From CAYNYF01 sp964401385 (GTDB lineage Bacteria; Planctomycetota; Phycisphaerae; SM23-33): a stretch of DNA of 49,001 nucleotides. Each line of letters begins with the position of its first letter. Positions within the stretch are counted from its first letter, which is position 1. Under the pieces are notes generated by a model, which saw only the letters and a program-made list of their open reading frames with translations, had not been told where the DNA came from and did no database searches. This document shows positions 17,660-24,934 of the stretch, piece after piece. The stretch covers positions 1-49,001 of the forward strand of contig CAYNYF010000028.1 of NCBI GenBank assembly GCA_964401385.1, given 5' to 3'. The translations under genes and the position numbers were made by a program.

Positions 17660-20365
17660 ATGGAGCGCATGAGACTCGCCATCGCGTTTGGGGTCATCGC
17701 ACTGGGCGTGGCGTCCGGGGCGGGGACTGCCGGCGTCGCCACCTACTGGCAGCACGACCCGTCCGAGCCGGGCGACTGGTCCGACCCCGCCAACTGGACC
17801 GTCGGCGTGCCCGCCCACAAGGGCTACGCCTACATCGACAACGGCGGCACGGCCGAGATCGCCTACGGCAGCGCCTTGGCCGGGCAGATCAACATCGGCA
17901 CCTCCAATGCCGGCGCGGTCGTCCAATCCGGAGGGGCCGTCCTGGCCGAAATGAACATCAACTTGGGTGGCCAGGGGCTTGCCGGTCAGCCCCCCGGCTA
18001 CGGGGCCTACACCCTCATCGGGGGGGAGCTTTCGGCCGCCTCGGTCATTGTGGGGCATGGCCTCGGCAGCGGGCTGTTCACCCAGACCGGCGGAACCGCC
18101 CAGGTCGACCGGCTGAAAGTGGGCGATCTGCCATTTTACCCAACCTTGTCCGATCCGGGTGACTCCGAGGGCGTGTACGAACTGACGGGAGGGATGCTGG
18201 AGACGAGGGTCAGTCTCGTCGGCGGGGCCGGTCGCGGCCGGTTCGTGCAGGACGGCGGCGTCCACGCGGTGGAAGACCTGCTTCAGGTCGGCGGATGGGG
18301 ATGGACCTGGGGCGTTGTCCCGCTGGAGCTGCCTCCGCTGGTTTTGCCGCTTGTCAGGGCTCCGGATTCCCTGCTGACGGCCGCCCGCGTCGGCCCGGCA
18401 GCTACCAGCATCTACATCCCGCCGCCGCCTCCCTCCGAAGGCCGCTACGAGCTGAACGCCGGCCAACTGAGCGCGCGCCGACAGGAGATACGCCGCACCG
18501 GCCTGCTGCGGCAAACCGGCGGGTCCAACGAAGTCGGCTATCTCTCCGTCAGCCGGGGCGGCACATACGAGTACCTCGCCGGCAGCCTGGAGGTCGCCTT
18601 CGGGCTGAACCTCGACGGCGATCTCGACTTCGGCGGCGGCGCCGTCACCCTGGCCGCCGGCAGCGCCCTGTTGAACTTCTCCCGCGGCGAGCTGCTCAAT
18701 GCCGCCAACGCCTCCATCACCGCCGGGCCGGACTCGCTGGTGATCTTCGCCGAAGGTTTCGACCCGGACGAGTTGGGCCACTTCAGCACCGAAGGCCTGG
18801 TCCACTTCGCCGGCAGGGACCTGCACATCTCGCGGCGGCAGGGCTTCACCGGCTGGGGCGTCATCGACGATCACGTCCGGGTCCACGGCTGGATCGCCGC
18901 GTCCGCCGGCGGCCGGATCGACCTGCGCGAGGGGCTGTCCGTCCACGGCGGCTCGGTCGACCTGGGCGCCGGCGAGCTGACCGTCATGAACGCTCGCTCG
19001 GGAATCCATCGCGGGCAGCTCACCGCCGGCTCCATCACCGTCGGCAGCGCGCTGGCGGGACAAGTGCTTCCCGACGGGACCCTCATCACTTACCCACCCG
19101 GGCGCTTCCGGCAGACCGGCGGCACCGTCGCCGTCGCCGATGACGTGACCATTGTACGCGGAAGATATGAGCTGCGCGGCGGCGCGTTTTCGGCCCGCAA
19201 GGTGGAGGTGGGCGGGCAGTTTCCTTCGGGGTGCCCGTCCGAGTTCGTTCAGAGCGGCGGCACCAGCACGGTCGCCAACACCCTTCGCGTGGGCGCGTAT
19301 TACCCCGTGCATGTTGCCCTGAACTACGATCGTCTCCGCCCGCTGTTTGCGGCGGGCGGGGCGGGCGCTGCGAGCGCCCGGTCCATCGATCCGCTTCCGA
19401 TCTTCCCTCCGGCCTTGTCGACGACGTACCGGCTCAGCGGCGGGAGCCTCTCGGCCGGCTCGCTGGTCGTCGCCACCGACATCGGCCAGGCCCGGTTCGT
19501 TCAGACGGGCGGCCGCGTCGACGTGGGAAACACCCTGTCCATACGCGGGGACGAGGCCAGCTACGTCGTCTTCGGCGGCTCCCTGGCGGCGCCGGTTCTG
19601 AGCGTCGGCTCGCGGGATTGGCCCACGGCCGGGACGCTGGGCATCCGCGGGGCCCATGCCGACATCAGAATCTCGCAGCGGCTGTCGTTCGGGGCGGGGT
19701 CCCAGTTCGTCGCCGCGCCCGGCTCGAGCGTCCACATCACCGGACCGGCGCCCGAGCCCGGTCTCTGGCTGCCGGCCGGTTCGACGGTGGAGATCTGGGG
19801 CACCGACCCGGCGGCGCTGGCCGGCCTGGGCAACCTGACGCTGATCTTCGAGGGAGGCGACCAGCTCACCGCCACGCTGGAGGCCGCAGGCGCCGACCGC
19901 GGCGACGATTGCGCCGGCTTCCTTGCCAACTTCGCCCTGGACGGGCTCTGGATCGGCGGCGACGACGTCGGCCAGGTGCAACTGGTGGACCTGTTCGACA
20001 ATCAGCCCGAGTGGGCCGGCGTCGAGGCCGTGTACGTCGAGAGCCTCATCGTCGGCGACGGCTCGCTGCTGGACCTCAACGGGCTGAACCTGTACTACCT
20101 GGACGCGGCGATCGATCCCGGCGCCACCATCATCGGCGGCGTGCCGGTGCCGGTGCCATGCGTCCCCGGCGGGGGCCGCCCGCACGGCCGGTTCGGCGGG
20201 AAGGGTTGGCCCGCCTGGGCGGATCACTACGCCGGGGGAGGAGGCGCCGCGGCCGTGCCGGCTCCGGCCGCGATGGGCCTGCTGGCGCTGGGAGGAGGCG
20301 CGCTGATCCTCCGCAGGCGCCGCGGCCGGTTTCCCCGGCGGGAAAATAGTGCGCCCGTGGCTTGA
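17660..20365 (+). CDS. Large PEP-CTERM protein with T-x-GG beta repeats
   Basis: 901 residues from ATG 17660 (CAGGAG 6 bases upstream); the open frame extends 17 codons further but without a better site. A signal peptide ends near residue 26. The body is built from short beta repeats of the type F-x-Q-T/S-G-G-T, e.g. GLFTQTGGTAQV, GLLRQTGGSNEV, GRFRQTGGTVAVAD, SEFVQSGGTSTVANTLRVG and ARFVQTGGRVDVGNTLSI, as in autotransporter-like passenger domains. Near the end the segment VQLVDLFDNQPEWAGVEAVY is shared with the next gene. The dockerin region is degenerate: only WADHY survives and the calcium-loop Asp/Asn residues are gone. It ends with VPAPAAMGLLALGGGALILR + RRR and 12 further residues. It is probably a surface-layer or matrix protein; no enzyme motif is seen. 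Confidence 0.85.
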   Translation: MERMRLAIAFGVIALGVASGAGTAGVATYWQHDPSEPGDWSDPANWTVGVPAHKGYAYIDNGGTAEIAYGSALAGQINIGTSNAGAVVQSGGAVLAEMNINLGGQGLAGQPPGYGAYTLIGGELSAASVIVGHGLGSGLFTQTGGTAQVDRLKVGDLPFYPTLSDPGDSEGVYELTGGMLETRVSLVGGAGRGRFVQDGGVHAVEDLLQVGGWGWTWGVVPLELPPLVLPLVRAPDSLLTAARVGPAATSIYIPPPPPSEGRYELNAGQLSARRQEIRRTGLLRQTGGSNEVGYLSVSRGGTYEYLAGSLEVAFGLNLDGDLDFGGGAVTLAAGSALLNFSRGELLNAANASITAGPDSLVIFAEGFDPDELGHFSTEGLVHFAGRDLHISRRQGFTGWGVIDDHVRVHGWIAASAGGRIDLREGLSVHGGSVDLGAGELTVMNARSGIHRGQLTAGSITVGSALAGQVLPDGTLITYPPGRFRQTGGTVAVADDVTIVRGRYELRGGAFSARKVEVGGQFPSGCPSEFVQSGGTSTVANTLRVGAYYPVHVALNYDRLRPLFAAGGAGAASARSIDPLPIFPPALSTTYRLSGGSLSAGSLVVATDIGQARFVQTGGRVDVGNTLSIRGDEASYVVFGGSLAAPVLSVGSRDWPTAGTLGIRGAHADIRISQRLSFGAGSQFVAAPGSSVHITGPAPEPGLWLPAGSTVEIWGTDPAALAGLGNLTLIFEGGDQLTATLEAAGADRGDDCAGFLANFALDGLWIGGDDVGQVQLVDLFDNQPEWAGVEAVYVESLIVGDGSLLDLNGLNLYYLDAAIDPGATIIGGVPVPVPCVPGGGRPHGRFGGKGWPAWADHYAGGGGAAAVPAPAAMGLLALGGGALILRRRRGRFPRRENSAPVA

Positions 20366-20390
20366 CTTTCATCCGGAATGCTGGATAATA
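20362..20390 (+). promoter_or_regulatory. Promoter of the nine-repeat PEP-CTERM gene
   Basis: TTGACT (20362-20367) and ATAATA (20385-20390) lie 17 bp apart (GATAAT at 20384 with 16 bp is equivalent). TAGAC follows at 20397-20401. The box overlaps the last codons of the previous gene. The predicted leader of about 290 nt contains the first copy of the 91-bp structured repeat; otherwise 20391-20686 shows no gene. Confidence 0.65.
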
Positions 20391-20413
20391 CATAGATAGA
20401 CACAAGAGCAGTA

Positions 20414-20504
20414 CCGCGAAAACAGGACTGTCGGAAGGCGGACGGTGTCCTTCGCGGGCGCCGAACCCATCCGTGCGGCGCGGATGGGCCCGCCGGGCCG
20501 GCGG
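20414..20504 (+). repeat. 91-bp structured repeat, copy 1
   Basis: Matches 23140-23230 without gaps at roughly 85% identity. It contains two hairpins: GGTGTCC/GGGCGCC and CCCATCCG/CGGATGGG. Differences between the copies fall largely in loops or keep pairing (G-C becoming G-U), which hints at a conserved RNA or DNA structure. This copy lies in the leader of the gene at 20687. Confidence 0.75.
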
Positions 20505-20686
20505 GGAAGATCGGGCGCGACGGAAGAATAAACGCCATCATACTTGAGTTCCCTCCTGCCGCCTGATTCTGCTCCGCTCTGAGCGACCGCCCAAGCTGCA
20601 TGCCGAGTGCGTGCGCGCGCCGGCACTTAGCCGCGCGGGCGCCCCGCCCCGGCGAGCAAGGGGCGTCGCAGAAAGGAGTTGGGGAA

Positions 20687-23020
20687 ATGGATCTGGCAGT
20701 GTTGTGCACGTATTTGTGGCTGTGCCTGGGGCCTTGCCAGGCGCCTTCTCTGTTGGAGCCATCGACTGATTGGCAGGCCTACATGCTGGAGCCCCGGGAC
20801 TGGTTTGTCCAGGAGAACTGGACAGAGGGGGTGCCCACCGCGGCTCACCTAGCGTTCGTCCAAAACGGCGGCATAGCGGCGATCAGTGCAGGCGTCGCCG
20901 AAGTCTGGCAGCTCAGCGTTGGCTGCCGGTTTGCGGAGTGGGCCAGCACGGTACGCCTGAGCGGGACGGGCCAGCTCCTGGCCGAGAAGGAGTATATCGG
21001 CGGGCACAACTGGTATGGCGCGTATGGCAACGGAAAGTTCCTTCACGACGCGGGCACCAACACGATCGCCGCCAGGTTGTACCTGGGCTATGGTCCGGAG
21101 GCCATAGGCACGTACGAGCTAAGCGGGACGGGGCAGCTTTCGGCCGATTGGGAATTCGTCGGCTACGAAGGCACGGGAAACTTCCTCCAGAGCGGCGGCA
21201 CAAACACAGCCGACACCATCGGCGTCGGCGGCGCCGGTGCGAGTCATTACTACCACAGCGGCGGGACAAGCACGGTCCGTGGGCTCTACGTTGGCGGAGA
21301 GTCCGGCTATGTCTGCACGTATGAGCTGAGCGGAACCGCGGAGCTGTCGGCCTGGTTCGAGTACATCGGGACAACGGGTAATGCCTCTTTCACGCATACG
21401 GGCGGCAGCAACACGGTGGGCGACCTATATTTGGGCCATCCTCAAACCGCCACGTATCTCCTGGACGGGACGGGCCAACTCTCAGCGCGGCACGAATACA
21501 TAGGGCATGGGTGGCCCTGCTGCGATCCGGGCAGCGCGCGTTTCACTCATGCCGGAGGCACGAACACGGTCACGGGCCGGCTGCACGTGAGGGGTCGAAC
21601 CGGCGGGACCGCGGTATACGAGCTGAGGGGAAGTGCCGAGCTTTCGGCCGGCGCCGAATACATCGGCTGCAGCAACGGCACCGGGCGCTTCATCCAAAGT
21701 GGCGGAACCAACACCGTTGCCGGCGACATTCTCCTGGGCATTGAGTCTGACGCCAGCGCCCGCTATGAGCTGACCGGGCCAGCCCAGGTATCCGCTGAGA
21801 ACGTGTACGTGGGACACTTCAACGAAGGGGAGGCCCTCTTCATCCAGAGCGCCGGCAGCAACGCAATCCGCGGGGCTCTGTACCTGGGGCACGGCAACCT
21901 TGACGTGGTCAGCCCCAGCAACGGTGCGTACGAGCTGAGCGGAACCGGGGAACTCTCGGCCCAGACAGAATACGTCGGCTGGTCCGGCACGGGCCGCTTC
22001 GTGCAGACCGGCGGCAGCAATGTCGTCAGCGGCGACCTGTACCTCGGTTACGGTAAGTACGCAGGCGGCAGATACGAACTAAGCGGGTCCGGGCAGGTCT
22101 CGGCCGAGCGCCTGCTGATCGGCTGGAACGGGTCCGGGACCTTCATCCAGAGCGGCGGCGACTGCCAGGCGGGAGCTGTTTTCATTGGAATGTTTCCCGG
22201 CGCCGAGGGCACGTACCTTATTTCTGGTGGGCGGCTCACCGTCGAAAACCTCGCATTTGGATTCATCGACGGCGGCACTTTGTGCATACTGGATTCCGGG
22301 GCCGAGATCGGCGTGTCCAGCCTGCTGCATTTCGGAGCCAGGACCACCTTCCTGGCCGTGCCGGGGTCGAAGATCCGACTACCCGGAGGCAGCTTCGTCA
22401 ATCAGGCCACCGAGTCCGGCAGGCTGAGCGGGCTGGAGGTGCTGACGCTTGTCTTCGATGACGGCCAGAGCGCCGGCGCCACTTTCGAGGCCGCGGGCGA
22501 GGACCGGAACGCCTCGTGGGCTGGGTTCTTCGACAATTTCACCCTGGATACCCTCCAGCTCGGGAACGAGACCCCCGGCCGCGTCCAGTTGGTGGACGTA
22601 TACGACAACCAACCCAACTGGGAGGGCGCCGAGGCCGTGTACGTCGAGAATCTCCTGATCGGCCCGGGCTCGTACCTGGATCCGAACGGGCTGGACCTGT
22701 ACTACCTCAACGGCGGCGCTCCCAAGCGGTTTGTCCCCTGCGACGCGAACCTGGACGGCGTGGTCAACGGGGGCGACTACACGGTCTGGGCGGACAACTA
22801 CCAGCAGACGGGCGTCGGCCAGCCGGGCGGCGACTTCAACGGCGACGGCGTCGTCGACGGCGGCGACTACACGCTCTGGGCGGATAGCTACCTGCCTGCC
22901 GCTGGCAAGCAGGCAGGCGGCGCGGCACCCGCGGCCGCGCCGGTGCCGGAGCTGGCCGCGATGGGCCTGTTGGCGCTGGGAGGATGCGCGTTGATCCTCC
23001 GCAGGCGGCGCGGCGGGTAG
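20687..23020 (+). CDS. PEP-CTERM protein with nine YELSGTG repeats and dockerin-like loops
   Basis: 777 residues from ATG 20687 (AAAGGAG 8 bases upstream); the frame is open for 29 more codons but these look non-coding. The N-terminus MDLAVLCTYLWLCLG is a short hydrophobic export signal. Nine repeats of about 45-55 residues follow, each with Y-E-L-S-G-T-G-Q-L-S-A, a EYIG turn, GxFxQSGGTNTV and LYLG, a regular beta-solenoid. The segment VQLVDVYDNQPNWEGAEAVY and the preceding NFTLDTLQLG are shared with the previous gene, so the two are relatives. Two intact dockerin-like loops (DANLDGVVNGGDYTVWADNY, DFNGDGVVDGGDYTLWADSY) and VPELAAMGLLALGGCALILR + RRRGG end it. Likely surface-located; ligand unknown. 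Confidence 0.88.
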   Translation: MDLAVLCTYLWLCLGPCQAPSLLEPSTDWQAYMLEPRDWFVQENWTEGVPTAAHLAFVQNGGIAAISAGVAEVWQLSVGCRFAEWASTVRLSGTGQLLAEKEYIGGHNWYGAYGNGKFLHDAGTNTIAARLYLGYGPEAIGTYELSGTGQLSADWEFVGYEGTGNFLQSGGTNTADTIGVGGAGASHYYHSGGTSTVRGLYVGGESGYVCTYELSGTAELSAWFEYIGTTGNASFTHTGGSNTVGDLYLGHPQTATYLLDGTGQLSARHEYIGHGWPCCDPGSARFTHAGGTNTVTGRLHVRGRTGGTAVYELRGSAELSAGAEYIGCSNGTGRFIQSGGTNTVAGDILLGIESDASARYELTGPAQVSAENVYVGHFNEGEALFIQSAGSNAIRGALYLGHGNLDVVSPSNGAYELSGTGELSAQTEYVGWSGTGRFVQTGGSNVVSGDLYLGYGKYAGGRYELSGSGQVSAERLLIGWNGSGTFIQSGGDCQAGAVFIGMFPGAEGTYLISGGRLTVENLAFGFIDGGTLCILDSGAEIGVSSLLHFGARTTFLAVPGSKIRLPGGSFVNQATESGRLSGLEVLTLVFDDGQSAGATFEAAGEDRNASWAGFFDNFTLDTLQLGNETPGRVQLVDVYDNQPNWEGAEAVYVENLLIGPGSYLDPNGLDLYYLNGGAPKRFVPCDANLDGVVNGGDYTVWADNYQQTGVGQPGGDFNGDGVVDGGDYTLWADSYLPAAGKQAGGAAPAAAPVPELAAMGLLALGGCALILRRRRGG

Positions 23021-23045
23021 TGCACGGACGGATCCGGCAGTTGGT

Positions 23046-23100
23046 GCTGCGGCGGCCAGACCCTCGGCAACATACAAACGGCCGCCGCAGCCCTTTTTTT
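23046..23100 (+). terminator. Rho-independent terminator
   Basis: GCTGCGGCGGCC (23046-23057) and GGCCGCCGCAGC (23080-23091) form a perfect 12-bp stem with a 22-nt loop, followed by CC and seven T's (23094-23100). It lies 26 bp after the stop of the nine-repeat protein gene. Confidence 0.88.
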
Positions 23101-23139
23101 GCCCGGGGTCGAGGCTGGTGCCAATTCGGGAAGACCGTG

Positions 23140-23230
23140 CCGCGAAAGCATGACTGTCGCCAGGCCGACGGCGCCCTTCAGGGGCGCCGAGCCTATCCGG
23201 GCGGCGCGGATGGGGCCGCCGGGCCGGCGG
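23140..23230 (+). repeat. 91-bp structured repeat, copy 2
   Basis: Second copy of the element at 20414-20504, same orientation. Its hairpins are GGCGCCC/GGGGCGCC and CCTATCCG/CGGATGGG. It lies 40 bp past the terminator and runs into the 3' end of the convergent cupin gene, supplying its last dozen codons. Confidence 0.75.
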
Positions 23231-23642
23231 CGCCGGCCTGCTCGGCCTGGGCGCGGCGGGTGGCCTTGACCTTCCGGATGTGCTCGGCGAAGGTCCGGTG
23301 GCCCTCCTTGGACTCGCCCAGAAACGCGTTGTAGAGCAGGTACTCCAGCGGGCTCTCGTCGGCGGCGATGGTCTGGTGCTCGACGCCGGCCGGCACGAAC
23401 ACCACGTCGCCCCGCTCGACGCGGCGCTTCTCGGCGCCCACGATCACCCAGCCGGCCCCGGAGGTGACGAAGAAGGTCTGCTCCTTCTCGGCGTGGGAGT
23501 GCCTCGGCCCGAGAAGCCCCGCCCGGTAGGTGTTCAGTCCCAGCTCCGTCCGGGCCGTCTCGCTGCGGTCGATCACGACGATGATCTCGTTCAGCCCGGC
23601 CACGTCCAGCCGCTCGCCTTCGTTGTATTTCCGGCAGATCAT
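23193..23642 (-). CDS. Cupin-domain protein
   Basis: 149 residues from ATG 23642, which overlaps the stop of the upstream gene as ATGA, so the two are translationally coupled. A single cupin_2 barrel is clear: motif 1 GPRHSHAEKEQTFFVTSGAG gives the His-x-His-x4-Glu metal ligands, and motif 2 RGDVVFVPAGVEHQT gives the third His. The Ala/Pro/Gly-rich tail after about residue 130 (RAQAEQAGAAGPAAPSAPPG) is partly encoded by the 91-bp repeat and may be a late extension. Cupins of this kind are small isomerases, dioxygenases or sugar-binding sensors; the sequence does not decide which. Genetic linkage implies a joint role with the 251-residue neighbour. Confidence 0.85.
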   Translation of the reverse strand: MICRKYNEGERLDVAGLNEIIVVIDRSETARTELGLNTYRAGLLGPRHSHAEKEQTFFVTSGAGWVIVGAEKRRVERGDVVFVPAGVEHQTIAADESPLEYLLYNAFLGESKEGHRTFAEHIRKVKATRRAQAEQAGAAGPAAPSAPPG

Positions 23643-24394
23643 TTCTCGTCCATCCTTGCCGGCGCGGGCGTCACTTGCCCGGCCTTCTGCACGCCCACGT
23701 AGACGTGCCGCACGCAGTAGTGGGCGTCGTGTCGCATGTTTTGCCAGTCCCGCGCCTCCACGAAGTGTTGGCTGCCGGCCATCAGTGTGATCTTCCGGCA
23801 GGGCGGCGTGCGGAAGACCGCGCAGCTCAGGCCGGCGTACTTGATTCCCTCGTCGGCGCCCTGGCTCCACAGCGTCCAGCGCAGGTGCTCGCCCCAGAGC
23901 CCCTCGGCCCGCATCTTCACGCCCGTCCGCGGGTAGTCCCACTCCAGCGGCTGGCCGAACAGCAGCACGTAGCCGGGGGCGACGCAGGCGCTGCCGATGA
24001 CGGTGACCTCGACGATAGGGTCGTCCTCGACGAAGGTGATGGCCCCGTAGGGCGGCACGTCCAGCTCCACGCCGTCCTGGTTGACCTCGGCCCCGACGTA
24101 GCCGCTCTTCAATTCCTCGGTCATGATGCCCCATTGTTCTTCGGGCAGGTCCGCCCGGCTGCGGTTGGTGGCGTTCTCCCACGGCCGGCCGATCTCCACG
24201 CGGAAGTTCTCGTACAGGAAGGGGGCGTCGTACTGGTAGTGGGCGATTTCGAAGGGCTTGCGGGCCTGGGGCACCTTCTTCTTGAACTGTTCGATCTTGC
24301 GCTGCTCCAGGTCGGTGTACTCTCCCGGCCGGCGGTCGGGGTTCACCAGCGGGACGCGTTCGATCTTCGGCCGGACGTACTTTTGCCGCGGCAT
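23639..24394 (-). CDS. Protein of unknown function, coupled to the cupin
   Basis: 251 residues; the ATG follows AAAGGAAG by 6 bases. I do not recognise the family. It has no signal peptide or membrane segment, so it is probably cytoplasmic. The N-terminus is basic (RQKYVRPKIERVPLVNPDRR), and residues about 90-250 look like an all-beta fold with many aromatic residues, e.g. PYGAITFVEDDPIVEVTVIG, PLEWDYPRTGVKMRAEGLWG and WTLWSQGADEGIKYAGLSCA. Coupling to a cupin suggests a small-molecule or carbohydrate enzyme pair, possibly itself a divergent jelly-roll/cupin-like barrel. That is inference. Composition matches the host genome. Confidence 0.8.
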   Translation of the reverse strand: MPRQKYVRPKIERVPLVNPDRRPGEYTDLEQRKIEQFKKKVPQARKPFEIAHYQYDAPFLYENFRVEIGRPWENATNRSRADLPEEQWGIMTEELKSGYVGAEVNQDGVELDVPPYGAITFVEDDPIVEVTVIGSACVAPGYVLLFGQPLEWDYPRTGVKMRAEGLWGEHLRWTLWSQGADEGIKYAGLSCAVFRTPPCRKITLMAGSQHFVEARDWQNMRHDAHYCVRHVYVGVQKAGQVTPAPARMDEK

Positions 24395-24568
24395 GGGCTC
24401 TTCCTTTCAAGACTCTCTGGCGCCGTCGCCGGCGGTTTGCCCGGCGCCGGCCGAAGCGATGGTATCGGCCGCGGGCGGGGGCGGCAAAATCCTTTTCCCC
24501 TCCCCGCTCGGCCGCGGCGCGGATGCGGCGGGGATGCGGGGTATCGACGCCGAGAAGGGGGGGATTCG

Positions 24569-24934
24569 ATGAAGACCGCACAAGTAGCTGACCGACTACT
24601 GACGGCAAAAGAGGTCGCGAAGCTGCTGGGGGTGCACATCTCGACCGTCTGGCGGCTGACCCAGCGGCTGGAGAATCCGCTACCTGCGGTTCGCTGCGGC
24701 GAGCGAATCGCCCGCTTCCGTATCTCTGGGGTAGCTATCCGTGCCAAACCCCCTCTATCGGTAATGCGGCATTTCAAACGTAACTGGCTCTCGTTTTTCA
24801 AGGAATTTGGGAAAGACCGGATATCGCATGCCCGATATAGCGAATCCAGCATCGGTTTGAGGCGCGGGGATGGGAGAGCACGCGCTGCACGAGGAGTTCT
24901 CTTCGCGGCCTCGGAGTTCGCGGATGGCGGCTAA
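24569..24934 (+). CDS. Small excisionase/AlpA-like helix-turn-helix protein
   Basis: From ATG 24569, with a G-rich AAGGGGGGG upstream. Residues about 10-55 (RLLTAKEVAKLLGVHISTVW, then RLTQRLENPLPAVRCGERIA and RFR) are a typical HTH_17/MerR-like domain as in excisionase-family proteins. After about residue 60 the usual ending (RxxVxxWL) is not found, and the frame runs on for 60 residues into the start of the giant gene, ending at 24934. The real protein may be shorter through an ancestral stop, or the 3' part is a frameshifted remnant. It could regulate the giant gene, which begins inside it, or be a mobile-element leftover. Confidence 0.6.
   Translation: MKTAQVADRLLTAKEVAKLLGVHISTVWRLTQRLENPLPAVRCGERIARFRISGVAIRAKPPLSVMRHFKRNWLSFFKEFGKDRISHARYSESSIGLRRGDGRARAARGVLFAASEFADGG
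24821..24838. promoter_or_regulatory. Palindrome upstream of the giant gene
   Basis: ATATCG (24821-24826) and CGATAT (24833-24838) form perfect 6-bp arms around CATGCC, about 30 bp before the first possible start of the giant gene. The spacing fits a dimeric repressor site, possibly for the adjacent HTH protein. Nothing else supports it. Confidence 0.35.

Noticed and set aside
17519..20227. 902-residue minus-strand ORF
   Set aside because: Antisense of the PEP-CTERM gene at 17660; no start site or domain.
20391..20686. Riboswitch in the 290-nt leader
   Set aside because: The 91-bp hairpin element does not match the c-di-GMP, cobalamin or SAM aptamer consensus as I know them.
23193..24608. 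Single 471-residue minus-strand frame through the cupin region
   Set aside because: Its first two-thirds are a shadow of the 251-residue gene; only the last 149 codons are the cupin, which has its own ATGA-coupled start.
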